Positions 6,905 through 14,300 of a stretch of 37,344 nt of DNA are shown in pieces. Source of the stretch: an uncultured Thermoleophilia bacterium (GTDB lineage Bacteria > Actinomycetota > Thermoleophilia > UBA2241). The stretch lies in the NCBI GenBank assembly GCA_903862845.1, contig CAIOZS010000050.1, forward strand, positions 1 to 37,344, in the 5' to 3' direction. How positions within the stretch are numbered: position 1 is the first letter of the stretch; each line of letters opens with the position of its first letter. The notes beneath the pieces were generated by a model. The model did not search any database. It saw only the letters and a list, made by a program, of their open reading frames with translations, and had not been told where the DNA came from. The position numbers were made by a program, and so were the translations under genes.

Positions 6905-6930
6905 CGAACAGGGCGAGGACTTCGCGTATC
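6905..6930 (+). promoter_or_regulatory. Candidate ECF-type promoter of the sigma operon
   Basis: CGAAC at 6905-6909 and CGTATC at 6925-6930 are separated by 15 bp, about 45 bp before the sigma factor start. This resembles the GGAAC-N16-CGTC pattern of many group 4 sigma factors, which often control their own operon. The match is imperfect (first G missing, spacer short). Confidence 0.3.
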
Positions 6931-6975
6931 TAAGTAGAGTGTGAGCAGAGTAGAGCAATCCGCGAAGGAGACGTC

Positions 6976-7572
6976 GTGGGTCGAGGCGAGGGAAGTGCGG
7001 CGGAAGCCGTGGTGCAGGTGGCTGTGATGGCCCCTGGGTCCGAGCCGGCAGACGCGCTGCTGCGCGCGGCCCGCAGAGGTGATCCTGACGCCTTCATGAA
7101 GCTGATTGCTCCGGAGCGCTCCCGCCTCGAATCACTCGCCTACCAGCTGCTCGACGACGGTGCCGACGTCGCCGACGTCCTGCAAGAGGTCTACCTCTCC
7201 GCCTACCGCGCGCTTCCGAAGTATCGGGGCGACTCACGCCTTGCCACCTGGCTCTACCGCATCACGTACAATGCCTGCCTTCGCCATCAGGCCAGTCGAC
7301 CGGAGACGGCTGACGCAGAGGCCGATCAGGGACGATCCTCGCCGGACCATGCCGCTTCGGTGGCTGAGCGCCTCGACCTCGAGGCCGCTCTGGTGGAGCT
7401 GCCCATCGAGCAGCGCGCCTTGGTGCTCATGATCGACCGCGACGGCTTCGACTACCGCGCCGCAGCGACGGCACTCTCCATCCCCCTGGGCACCGTGAGC
7501 TCGCGCCTCGCGGCCGCGAGGGCCAAGCTGCGCGACGCGCTCGCGCCCGATCACGAAAGGGGCGATGAATGA
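6976..7572 (+). CDS. ECF (group 4) RNA polymerase sigma factor
   Basis: A 198-residue sigma-70 family factor. Region 2 spans about residues 26-105 with ADVLQEVYLSAYRALPKYRG (the D-x-x-Q-E-V signature of sigma 2.1-2.2) and STWLYRI-like LATWLYRITYNACLRH. Region 4 spans about 125-190 with LEAALVELPIEQRALVLMI and GTVSSRLAAARAKLRDAL. There is no region 3, as expected for ECF factors. Translation starts at a GTG with AAGGAG upstream. It overlaps the next gene by 4 bp (ATGA), so the sigma factor is coupled to its likely anti-sigma factor. The stimulus is unknown. Confidence 0.93.
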   Translation: MGRGEGSAAEAVVQVAVMAPGSEPADALLRAARRGDPDAFMKLIAPERSRLESLAYQLLDDGADVADVLQEVYLSAYRALPKYRGDSRLATWLYRITYNACLRHQASRPETADAEADQGRSSPDHAASVAERLDLEAALVELPIEQRALVLMIDRDGFDYRAAATALSIPLGTVSSRLAAARAKLRDALAPDHERGDE

Positions 7573-8666
7573 ACCCGGACCAGAACGGACTCATCGACAA
7601 GCAGAGCCGCGATGTCGAGCTGGGCGCGGCGCTGGCCGCGCTGCCGCACCCCGAGCTGCGGGGCGACATGGACGCCCGGCTGCGGGCCGCGCTCGAGACG
7701 GAGCGTCGCCGTCGCCGCAGGCACCGGAGCGTCGCGACTCTCGGCCTCGCCGCCACGCTGGCGGCGCTCACACTCGGTGGCGCCGCCCTGGCGGGCGCCT
7801 TCAACTCGGACTCGCCCGCGCCGTGGCCTGAGCCACCGCTCCCGGCGAAGTCGGTCTATCCCACGAATGCCGCCGGTCAGACCTACGGAGGCCACAAGCC
7901 TCTTGTCGAGGCGCCAGACCTAATCGCGGTCTTGGCCACGAACGGGAAGCACGGCTACTGCCTGAACTCGGAATTCGAGCCGCCGCGGAATCCGCCGAAG
8001 ACGCCCGAGGAGGCCGAGGCGATGTCGGACCGCGCTTTCAGGGGCTACACGATCCCCGTCTATGAGTCCGACGGCGTCACCCAGATCGGCGTCTTCCAGA
8101 TGGGCGGTCCAGGCATGACGTCGTACGGCGGAACCGCTGACGGCGGCACGGTCACCAAGACCTCCGACGCCGACGGCAACATCATCACGACCACGGTGGA
8201 CCCGGATGGCGCCACGACCATCGAGACGAAGGCGCTTGACGGCAGGGTCACTACGAAGGCGCTGACCGCAGCCGAGGCGGCGCGCCTCAAGGAGACGCCG
8301 ACGCCTTCTCAGCAGCCGTCTCACAAGCCCGAGCCCGACACGCCGGAGGCCTGGCTGCTCGAGCGCATGTCCCAGCTCGCTGGCGATGCCGGCGACGCCC
8401 GAGCGACCGCATGGTGGGAGCTGCAGACGAGGCACTACCTTAAACCCATCGAGGGCGACAAGACGCCGGAGTCTCCGTACCAGCAGTGGGCGACCGTCTG
8501 GCTCATCATCCTGCACGGTGACTTCGCCGGAGGAGACTGGAGGTACTGGCTGCTCGACCAGGACTCGCACAATGTCCTCGCGTCCGGCCAGAGCGACACG
8601 CAGTTCGTCATGTCGGGCCCACAGCTCCCTCCGCCTCAGGGGCCCATCACGCTCGGCGAGAAGTGA
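7569..8666 (+). CDS. Membrane-anchored putative anti-sigma factor with extracytoplasmic repeat-bearing domain
   Basis: A 365-residue single-pass protein. Residues 1-50 are cytosolic and Arg-rich, one membrane span lies at about 52-73 (VATLGLAATLAALTLGGAAL), and the remainder is exported. The N-terminus lacks the His-x3-Cys-x2-Cys motif of zinc anti-sigma factors, so it would be a non-ZAS type if it binds the sigma factor. The role is inferred from the 4-bp overlap with the sigma gene. The outside part has a Thr/Asp-rich TADGGTVTKTSDADGN segment, then a C-terminal domain (about 255-345: AWLLERMSQLAGDAG ... WLIILHGDFAGGDW) also found in the next gene product. I do not recognise that domain. Confidence 0.75.
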   Translation: MNPDQNGLIDKQSRDVELGAALAALPHPELRGDMDARLRAALETERRRRRRHRSVATLGLAATLAALTLGGAALAGAFNSDSPAPWPEPPLPAKSVYPTNAAGQTYGGHKPLVEAPDLIAVLATNGKHGYCLNSEFEPPRNPPKTPEEAEAMSDRAFRGYTIPVYESDGVTQIGVFQMGGPGMTSYGGTADGGTVTKTSDADGNIITTTVDPDGATTIETKALDGRVTTKALTAAEAARLKETPTPSQQPSHKPEPDTPEAWLLERMSQLAGDAGDARATAWWELQTRHYLKPIEGDKTPESPYQQWATVWLIILHGDFAGGDWRYWLLDQDSHNVLASGQSDTQFVMSGPQLPPPQGPITLGEK

Positions 8667-8700
8667 TGTCGATGGCCGCGTGCGAAGGCGGAGATGCACC

Positions 8701-9434
8701 GTGGTGAAGAAGACCCTGCTCATCGAAATCCCCGTGGTCGTCGTGTTTGCCCTCGTGGCGGCGATCATCGCGCCTTCTCGCCTGGCGCACACCTCAGCCA
8801 TCGAGACGAAGGCCGTCGGAGTCTGGCAGGAGACCGACTCCCGGGAGGCCTACAAGCTCGTCATCCACGCCAATCCGGGCGCCGCCGAAGGCATCGCCTA
8901 CACGATGACGTACCCGCGTCCGTTCAAGTTGCCGTTCCCGGCCTCCCTGTCCGGCAATGAGATCCTCATCTGGGGCGAGAACACGGATGACATTGTGTGG
9001 ACCGTCGTCTACAACGAGCAGACCGACACGCTGGCCGTCAGGCCGCCCAACGGCAGTGAGACGCACACTCTCAAGCGCATCGCGGACCGAGAAGCACCGG
9101 CACCCAAGTGGCTCCTCAGACAGGCGCGCATCATGGCCGGGCAGGGCAAGGCCTCGAAGGCCTGGTGGACGAAGATCACCCTGGAGTTGGCGCTGCGCGC
9201 CGTCGAGCCGGGCACTGGCAGAAGCCCGGCGCGAACAACAGCCGGCCGACCTATCTGCTCATCGTGCACGGTGCGTTCACGCCGCGGTCGATCCGGATGG
9301 GCGCGTCTCCTGGGCCGGTTGCATGGGGATTCGAGGTCATCGATCCCGCCACGCACTTGGTCGACGAGTCGGGAGGGACCAACTCGTCACCGAGCACCGA
9401 GGGGCTGAGCTTGCACGAGATCGATCTCAAGTGA
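8701..9434 (+). pseudogene. Exported relative of the anti-sigma outer domain, frameshifted
   Basis: It begins at GTG 8701 after a GGAG, with a signal anchor VKKTLLIEIPVVVVFALVAAIIA. The reading continues to LELALRAVEPG near 9221, then the homology carries on one frame back as QKPGANNSRPTYLLIVHGAF to HEIDLK at 9434. Adding one G to the GGG near 9219 would restore a protein of about 244 residues. The C-terminal part (WLLRQARIMAGQGKASKAWW ... YLLIVHGAF) parallels the end of the upstream anti-sigma-like protein. It may be a sequencing error or a real lesion. Its position in the operon suggests it senses or carries out the envelope response. Confidence 0.6.
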
Positions 9435-9523
9435 CTCCTCGGCGTTGGGCAGTAGGCGCTCACGCCCCGTCCTCGTGCTGGGCTTCTGCGAGTCTGCTTG
9501 ACCGCCTGGTTAGCATCCCGGCC

Positions 9524-9811
9524 TCAGATGGCGACCTTGAGAGGCCCGACCGGCTCGGCCGGCCGGCTGCGCGCGAGATCGTGAGCGGTCTGCAGGTTGA
9601 CCCAGTACTCGGGCGTGGTGCCCAGCGCCTGCGCCAGGAGCCAGGCGGTCTCTGGCGTCACGCCGCGCTTGCCGCGCACCAGCTCGTTGACCCTCTGGAC
9701 CGGCACGCCGAGGTGCGCCGCCAAGGCCACCTGCGTGATGCCCAGCGGAGCGAGGAACTCCTGGGCCAGAATCACGCCGGGGTGGGTCGGAATGCGGTTC
9801 TCGGGGATCAC
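9524..9811 (-). CDS. higA: HigA-family antitoxin (XRE HTH)
   Basis: A 95-residue DNA-binding antitoxin. It begins IPTHPGVILAQEFLAPLGIT, the standard HigA/VapI lead-in, followed by the HTH QVALAAHLGVPVQRVNELVRG and the family end KRGVTPETAWLLAQALGTTP EYWVNLQ. It would neutralise the toxin encoded 13 bp upstream and repress the operon. The toxin-first gene order is typical of higBA and unlike most type II modules. The palindrome at 10135-10147 is the probable operator. Confidence 0.92.
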   Translation of the reverse strand: MIPENRIPTHPGVILAQEFLAPLGITQVALAAHLGVPVQRVNELVRGKRGVTPETAWLLAQALGTTPEYWVNLQTAHDLARSRPAEPVGPLKVAI

Positions 9812-9824
9812 AGCGAGCCTCCTT

Positions 9825-10115
9825 TCAGTGGTAGTCGGTGAGACGTACCTTGTGGGCGTCGTTGCCCTGCCAGCGGAAGATCAGCCGCCACTGGTCGTTG
9901 ACACGGATCGAGTGCCAGCCCTTCAGGTCACCTTTGAGCGTCTCGAGGCGGTTGCCAGGCGGTGAGCGCAGGTCGAGCGTTGAGGCCGCGCCGTTCAGCG
10001 AGTCCATCTTCACAAGGGCCGCGTCGACCGCGTCGCGCGGGAATCGCCGCGCGCGGGCAGTCGGCCGGCCGTGGTAGAGGTCTTCTGTCGCGCGGTCCCC
10101 GAACGCTGCGATCAT
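9825..10115 (-). CDS. higB: HigB-family toxin (RelE-like mRNA interferase)
   Basis: A 96-residue basic protein of the plasmid-maintenance/HigB family: MIAAFGDRATEDLYHGR at the start, LDLRSPPGNRLETLKGD in the middle, and HSIRVNDQWRLIFRW then VRLTDYH at the end. Family members cleave mRNA at the ribosome. All conserved blocks are intact, so it is probably functional. Its ATG lies 6 bp after a plausible -10 hexamer, so its mRNA may be leaderless. Confidence 0.92.
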   Translation of the reverse strand: MIAAFGDRATEDLYHGRPTARARRFPRDAVDAALVKMDSLNGAASTLDLRSPPGNRLETLKGDLKGWHSIRVNDQWRLIFRWQGNDAHKVRLTDYH

Positions 10116-10121
10116 GGAACT

Positions 10122-10150
10122 ACTTTACCGCTTACACGGTTACCGTGCAA
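10122..10150 (-). promoter_or_regulatory. higBA promoter with embedded palindromic operator
   Basis: On the minus strand TTGCAC (10145-10150) and TAAAGT (10122-10127) are separated by exactly 17 bp. The perfect 13-bp palindrome CACGGTAACCGTG (10135-10147) overlaps the -35 and spacer, with outer TT/AA bases also matching. Its position explains autorepression by HigA. The -10 ends 6 bp before the higB ATG. Confidence 0.6.
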
Positions 10151-10231
10151 GAGTGATAATCCCGCTGGGGGAGTGATGCTTACGCACCACACAGAACCTG
10201 TGCGGGCTACGGCCTAATGCTACTCGAGGAA

Positions 10232-10263
10232 GCGTAGGGCGCGTCAGGCTCTTGCGCCTACGC
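10232..10263 (-). terminator. Hairpin at the end of the 10244-10450 frame
   Basis: GCGTAGGGCGC (10232-10242) pairs with GCGCCTACGC (10254-10263) with one bulged G and an 11-nt loop. The TGA of the minus-strand frame ending at 10244 lies in the loop. There is no U-tract. Confidence 0.4.
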
Positions 10264-10450
10264 GACAGTACAACCTGCCACCCTTCGAGCCGCTCATGCG
10301 GCGCCGGTCGCCGTCGTCTGGATAGACCTGCTTGAAAGTCCCGAAGGCCACGACGAGACGCTCGATGAGCACGAGGGCCGTGCGTCCCCTCTCTTTCCAG
10401 TACCGAGGCACGGCGACCAGCCGCTTCATCGAGGCGGCCACGTCGGTCAC
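10244..10450 (-). CDS. Hypothetical 68-aa basic protein
   Basis: A small reading frame with a GTG start preceded by GGAG (7-nt spacing) and a hairpin across its stop, which together suggest a real gene. The product contains MKRLVAVPRYWKERGRTALV and KQVYPDDGDRRRMSG, is highly basic and has no membrane span. I do not recognise a family. Its position between a toxin-antitoxin module and a DinB-fold enzyme does not indicate a function. An internal ATG at 10429 is an alternative start. Confidence 0.35.
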   Translation of the reverse strand: MTDVAASMKRLVAVPRYWKERGRTALVLIERLVVAFGTFKQVYPDDGDRRRMSGSKGGRLYCRVGARA

Positions 10451-10489
10451 GCTGCGACTCCACAGGGTCGCTGCGACCTTCCCGCGTCG

Positions 10490-11071
10490 TCAGCGCGGCC
10501 GACGGCCCGTCAGCCCGAGCAGCCGGTCCTGCAGCGGCGCAGTCTCGGGCACCGTGATGGCCGGCCCGAACACGCCCATCTGCCGCCACTGCTCGGCGTC
10601 GGGGGCGATCTCGTCCCAGAGTCCCCGCACGAGATCGTCAGGCAGCGTCGTGTCGGCGCCGATGAACCTCGCGATGTCGTAGGCGCGCAGGCCGCGAAAG
10701 CTGGTGATGTGCTTGAGGTACTCGCGCGCCGGATAGTCGCCGTATGAGAGGTGCACGATCCGGTCGAGGTCGTCGAAGGCGCGCACGGCCAGCACCGCGG
10801 TCTCCACGATGCTGGCGAAGGTCAGCTTGGGGTGATCGCCCAGCAGGTCGCCGTCGTACTTGTCGCCGACCTCCGCGATAGTCCTGCCGGCCAGCACGTC
10901 CGGCACCCAGGCGTCGTCGTAGGCGTGGTGGTTGATGGTCTGCCGCAGCGTCGTGCCGGGCTTGCGGGTCATGTCGTCCGGCACTCGCTGCTCCCACTGG
11001 TCGTCGCGGATCTGGTCGACCACGCTCCTCAAGGCCTCGTCGGCCAGGATGAAGACGTCTATCTCGTTCAC
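10490..11071 (-). CDS. DinB-fold enzyme of the TIGR03086/MDMPI-like family
   Basis: A 193-residue four-helix-bundle protein. The N-terminal helix region holds TLRQTINHHAYDDAWVPDVL, the middle AVRAFDDLDRIVHLSYGDYP, and the C-terminus the family hallmark VFGPAITVPETAPLQDRLLG followed by LTGR. Relatives are mycothiol-dependent isomerases or metal-binding DinB proteins of actinobacteria. The GTG at 11071 has AAGGAGG five bases upstream, so the longer reading starting at 11161 is rejected. It is a single gene with a 77-bp gap to galT upstream on the same strand. Confidence 0.8.
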   Translation of the reverse strand: MNEIDVFILADEALRSVVDQIRDDQWEQRVPDDMTRKPGTTLRQTINHHAYDDAWVPDVLAGRTIAEVGDKYDGDLLGDHPKLTFASIVETAVLAVRAFDDLDRIVHLSYGDYPAREYLKHITSFRGLRAYDIARFIGADTTLPDDLVRGLWDEIAPDAEQWRQMGVFGPAITVPETAPLQDRLLGLTGRRPR

Positions 11072-11147
11072 GGTGTCCTCCTTCGTCCGCTCGAAGGTAC
11101 CCGGATGGGACGCCGGGAAATCGGGCCGCCCTGGAACCCGGCACCGC

Positions 11148-12221
11148 TCAGCCGTCGCCAAAGCCCGACCGCAAGGTCGCGGCGATCTCCTCCGGCGGGA
11201 TGAAGATGAGCTCGCCGCCGAGCTGCTTCTGCAGAAAGTAGTCGTCGGTGCGGTACTCGTGCTTGAACGCCGAGCGGGCGATGATGCGCAGCGTCACGGC
11301 ATGTCCCGCTGAGCCCGCGGCGAGCGGGCCGCCCGGGAGCGGCCCGCCCCCGAGCGTGAAGTTGAAGGCAGACAGGCCTTCACGCTCGTACCAGGCCAGC
11401 ACCTTGGAGAGACCGGCGGCGAGCGCCGCAACCTGCTCGCCGCTCAGCTCCGCGATGCGCCCGACGCCGGGCAGCACGGCGATGACCTCGCGGCCGCCGG
11501 AGGGAGCGAAGGGCGACAGCCACGTACAGCCGGCCTCGGCGGCGATGAAGCGCTCGCCGCGCGCGGTCTCTTCGTCCACGAGCGTCTGCCAGTAGGCAAC
11601 GCCGTGCTTGGCCTGGAACGCCGCAGCGCGCTCCCACATCAGACGCAGCAACCACGGCACGGCCGCCCCGCCGAACATCTGGAAGTGCGGATGCACCAGG
11701 CTGGCGCCGGCCGGCAGCATGTGGTTGCAGCACAGCTCCAGGTGCTCGAGGCCGCCGTAAGCGCGCTCGGCGCGGGCGGCGAAGTCGATCGCCGCGCCGA
11801 GCCCTTCCTCGAGCAGGTCGGGCGTGAACTGCGAGGGCCGCAGAAAGTGGAGGCCCGGGTACGTGACGACCGCGTGAAGGGCGGCCAGCGGGAACAGGTT
11901 GGGGAACACCAGCGCCCGCCCGCGCTGCAGACGCCCGCCAGCCACGAGGTCTTCGGGGTACCGCGGCGTCGTCGCCATCACCTTCTCCGGACAGAAGAAG
12001 CAGCCCTCGCGCGTCTTCCGCGCCAGCTCGTCGGCGTACTCCCAGTCGGTCGTGCCGTAGAACGTCTCCTCCTTGGTGGCGAGCTCGGAGGAGGCGACCG
12101 CCGTCATGCCGGTGAGCGGATCGCGGCGAACCTCGATGGTCTGCTCGGCCCACTCCATGCCGGCCAGGGGGCTGAAGAAGGCCGCCTTCTCGACGCTGCG
12201 TTCGAACCTGATGCGCTCCAT
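11148..12221 (-). CDS. GalT-like nucleotidylyltransferase (HIT superfamily)
   Basis: A 357-residue cytosolic enzyme of the galactose-1-phosphate uridylyltransferase superfamily. C74 and C77 in CFFCPEK are a zinc-ligand pair of the N-terminal half. NHMLPAGASLVHPHFQMFGG carries the HIT-type HPHFQ with the nucleophilic His (H179 by analogy) and following Gln. A second-half GIARS-like stretch contains IIARSAFKHEYRTDDYFLQ. Sequence outside the motifs is not close to textbook GalT, so it may act on another sugar or nucleotide (ADP-glucose phosphorylase-type relatives exist). The ATG at 12221 has GGAGG upstream; the GTG at 12233 is less likely. No galactose genes are nearby. Confidence 0.8.
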   Translation of the reverse strand: MERIRFERSVEKAAFFSPLAGMEWAEQTIEVRRDPLTGMTAVASSELATKEETFYGTTDWEYADELARKTREGCFFCPEKVMATTPRYPEDLVAGGRLQRGRALVFPNLFPLAALHAVVTYPGLHFLRPSQFTPDLLEEGLGAAIDFAARAERAYGGLEHLELCCNHMLPAGASLVHPHFQMFGGAAVPWLLRLMWERAAAFQAKHGVAYWQTLVDEETARGERFIAAEAGCTWLSPFAPSGGREVIAVLPGVGRIAELSGEQVAALAAGLSKVLAWYEREGLSAFNFTLGGGPLPGGPLAAGSAGHAVTLRIIARSAFKHEYRTDDYFLQKQLGGELIFIPPEEIAATLRSGFGDG

Positions 12222-12318
12222 GCGACCCTCCACGGCTGAGTGTGTGTCTCGGCGACGATGGTACGGCGGGAGGAGCGGGACGGCAACGGCAATGCCGCCG
12301 CCGACCGTCCCGGCGTCC

Positions 12319-12341
12319 TACAATGATGGTCTGAGCATCAT
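12319..12341 (+). promoter_or_regulatory. Candidate -10 and small inverted repeat before the 12374 gene
   Basis: TACAAT at 12319-12324 is a good -10 hexamer, 50 bp before the ATG. It overlaps the inverted repeat ATGATG-N7-CATCAT (12323-12341) near the expected start of transcription, a possible operator. No clear -35 is visible. Confidence 0.35.
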
Positions 12342-12373
12342 GACCCAGACGCTCGGGAGTGGGAGGTGCGGTC

Positions 12374-13003
12374 ATGAGCTGGAAGCTGTGGATTGTCGTC
12401 GGCTTCGCCGTGGTCTTCATGGTCGGAGTGGGCATGGCGGCACGCGCTCTCGTCACCGATGTATCCCGGAACGTGCGCGTCGCCGACGTGCTCAAGGACC
12501 ACGACGCCGAGCTGCGCAGCATCCCCGGCGTGCAGTCGCTGGGCACTCACTCCGGCGGCGGCGAGCCGGCCCACATCGTCGTGTACGTCGACAAGCTGAC
12601 GCCCTCGGTGAGGGCCGCGGTGCCGGCCACCCTCGATGGCTACCGCGTCGATGTCGAGGTGGAGCCTGTCCTGCCGCCCTCGCCGCCGATGCTCGTCGGC
12701 ATAGTCACGAACGTCACCATGGCAACGCCGGCGCAGACCGCCGCCGGGATCGCCGGCGTGCTGGCGATCGCGGGCGACCTCTACGCGGCGGGCTACGGCG
12801 AATCGGAGTCCGTCCCCCGCACCATGGAGGTGCGCGTGCCCACCGCCGTGCAAGTCTGGCGACCGCAGGGCGAAGGCAAGGAGCTCATCAGTCTCGCCGA
12901 CGTGCGCGTCGGCGAGACCGCCAACGCGACGCTGACGGCCGTGCCCAAGACCGGTGCGCGTCGCGCGACTGCCGCTGATCTGGAGGCCTACGGGCAGATG
13001 TGA
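12374..13003 (+). CDS. Hypothetical membrane-anchored protein with Nal1-like region
   Basis: A 209-residue protein with one N-terminal membrane span (WKLWIVVGFAVVFMVGVGMA) and the rest probably outside. The stretch IPGVQSLGTHSGGGEPAHIV followed by VYVDKLTPSVRAAVPATLDG and YRVDVEVEP resembles the strand pattern of trypsin-like/Nal1-type N-terminal domains, but no catalytic triad is evident. A Pro-rich VEPVLPPSPP precedes a C-terminal part I do not recognise. The ATG at 12374 has GGGAGGT upstream; the GTG at 12359 would include that Shine-Dalgarno and is rejected. Its last 16 bp overlap the convergent flavoprotein gene. Confidence 0.65.
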   Translation: MSWKLWIVVGFAVVFMVGVGMAARALVTDVSRNVRVADVLKDHDAELRSIPGVQSLGTHSGGGEPAHIVVYVDKLTPSVRAAVPATLDGYRVDVEVEPVLPPSPPMLVGIVTNVTMATPAQTAAGIAGVLAIAGDLYAAGYGESESVPRTMEVRVPTAVQVWRPQGEGKELISLADVRVGETANATLTAVPKTGARRATAADLEAYGQM

Positions 13004-13716
13004 GACCGGCGCGGCGCGGCGCCGACCTCTTGCCGACACTCGCCGGCCGGCGCCTCGCCGGCGTACACTCGCGCCTCGAGGTCGAGGCCCTGGGCACGAG
13101 CCGTCTTGCGCGTTCTCGCGTTCACGGTCCAGATCATCACCTTCAGAGGGATGGGGAACGGCGACCTGTCGCAGCGCGCCACTGTCTCTGCCGAGAACGG
13201 CCAGCCAGCTGCCATGTCGGCGACTACAAGCGGCAGGCATTTGCGCAGCTGCTTGGAGAACATGCCGGCCTCCTCGAGCGGCCGTCCGTCGATGGGCGAA
13301 GTGCCGCCGAAACCCACTCCGCCCTGCCACGGCCAGCCCATAGAAGCGGCGAAGAACTTCATGGTGCGCAGCTCGGCCTTGCGCTGTAGCGGCTCCGGGA
13401 ACCCCGAGTGGGCGATGCCGTAGAAGCGCGGCGCGGACTCGCCGAGCTCGTCGCGCCGCGCGTACAGACCCTCGAGCGCACGCTGCGTCACGGCCGGCAG
13501 CTCGTCCAAATAGACCGGTGCCACCAGCACCACGGCATCGCAGACGGCGAGCTTCGTCAGGGCCGCATCCAGGTCCTCCGGAGCGGCGCTCCAGTTGGGC
13601 ACGCGCCACAGATCGACGGTCGCACCGACGGCGACGAGCCGCGCCTCGAGACCTCTGGCGATCGTCCCTGTGTTGGACTTCGCCCGCCGGCTCCCATCGA
13701 TCACCAGGACGTTCAT
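12988..13716 (-). CDS. Flavodoxin-fold NAD(P)H-dependent oxidoreductase
   Basis: A 242-residue FMN-binding protein. The phosphate loop is MNVLVIDGSRRAKSNTGTIA. The second strand leads to CDAVVLVAPVYLDELPAVTQ, the usual FMN-contact segment of NAD(P)H-dependent FMN reductases, and YGIAHSGFPEP follows the pattern of the third flavin loop. The C-terminal 40 residues are not conserved in appearance. It overlaps the upstream flavoprotein gene by 4 bp and is the last gene of a TetR-led operon. It is likely a redox enzyme for an electrophile or quinone-like substrate sensed by the TetR protein (inference). Confidence 0.8.
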   Translation of the reverse strand: MNVLVIDGSRRAKSNTGTIARGLEARLVAVGATVDLWRVPNWSAAPEDLDAALTKLAVCDAVVLVAPVYLDELPAVTQRALEGLYARRDELGESAPRFYGIAHSGFPEPLQRKAELRTMKFFAASMGWPWQGGVGFGGTSPIDGRPLEEAGMFSKQLRKCLPLVVADMAAGWPFSAETVARCDRSPFPIPLKVMIWTVNARTRKTARAQGLDLEARVYAGEAPAGECRQEVGAAPRRSHICP

Positions 13717-14300
13717 CTGCGGAGCTCCAAAGAATCGAGCGCGCCTTCGAGCTCGGTGTGCATCTGAGCCGCATCGCCGTCCCGGAAGACGGCGGCGGCG
13801 TGCCGCGCGTCGATGTTCACGGCGAGACGGCCGACCAGGAAGCGGAAGGCGTCGCCCTCGGTCCGGTCGTCGTCCACTCCGGTCCCCGCCGCCTCCTGCA
13901 GCAGCCCGACGCCGAGAAAAGCCGGCAGATCGTACCTGCCGCGGAAGTGCATCTCTCCGTTCCGCACCACGTAGACGGGCATCATCAGCGGCTGAAAACG
14001 GTCGATAGCCTTCTTCAGCTCGGCGCAGTAGGAGCCGAAACGCACGGGCGTGGCGAGGACCAGCACGTCGCTCGCCACGATCTGCCGAAAGATCTCCTGC
14101 ATGTCATCTTTGACGACGCAGCGCCCCGGCGTCTTGAGGCCGCAGCTGCCGCAGCCGGTGCAGGGCGCCACGCGAGCGGCCGCGACGTCGACCGTGTCGA
14201 CGTCGTGCCCGCGCTCGCGCAATGCCGTCTCGACGGCCTCGAGCGCCGCCGGTCCATGCTCCTCGTCCACGGCCAACGCCGAGAGGACCAGCGCTTTCAT
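13713..14300 (-). CDS. Iron-sulfur flavoprotein-like NADPH-dependent FMN reductase
   Basis: A 195-residue flavodoxin-fold protein with the compact cysteine motif C47-x2-C50-x2-C53-x7-C61 (CTGCGSCGLKTPGRC), the [4Fe-4S] motif of ISF-type flavoproteins. It is followed by DDMQEIFRQIVASDVLVLAT and PVRFGSYCAELKKAIDRF for flavin and dimer contacts. ISF proteins pass electrons between ferredoxin-like donors and FMN. It overlaps both neighbours by 4 bp (tetR upstream, a second flavoprotein downstream), so all three are translationally coupled. A two-flavoprotein relay is possible but not shown. Confidence 0.85.
   Translation of the reverse strand: MKALVLSALAVDEEHGPAALEAVETALRERGHDVDTVDVAAARVAPCTGCGSCGLKTPGRCVVKDDMQEIFRQIVASDVLVLATPVRFGSYCAELKKAIDRFQPLMMPVYVVRNGEMHFRGRYDLPAFLGVGLLQEAAGTGVDDDRTEGDAFRFLVGRLAVNIDARHAAAVFRDGDAAQMHTELEGALDSLELRR

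Noticed and set aside
9434-9523. Core-like heptamers GTTGGGC and GTTAGC between the frameshifted gene and higA
   Set aside because: They face the same way, not inverted, and the sequence between lacks the nested arms of attC. The toxin-antitoxin module would have been a typical cassette, but the site is not convincing.
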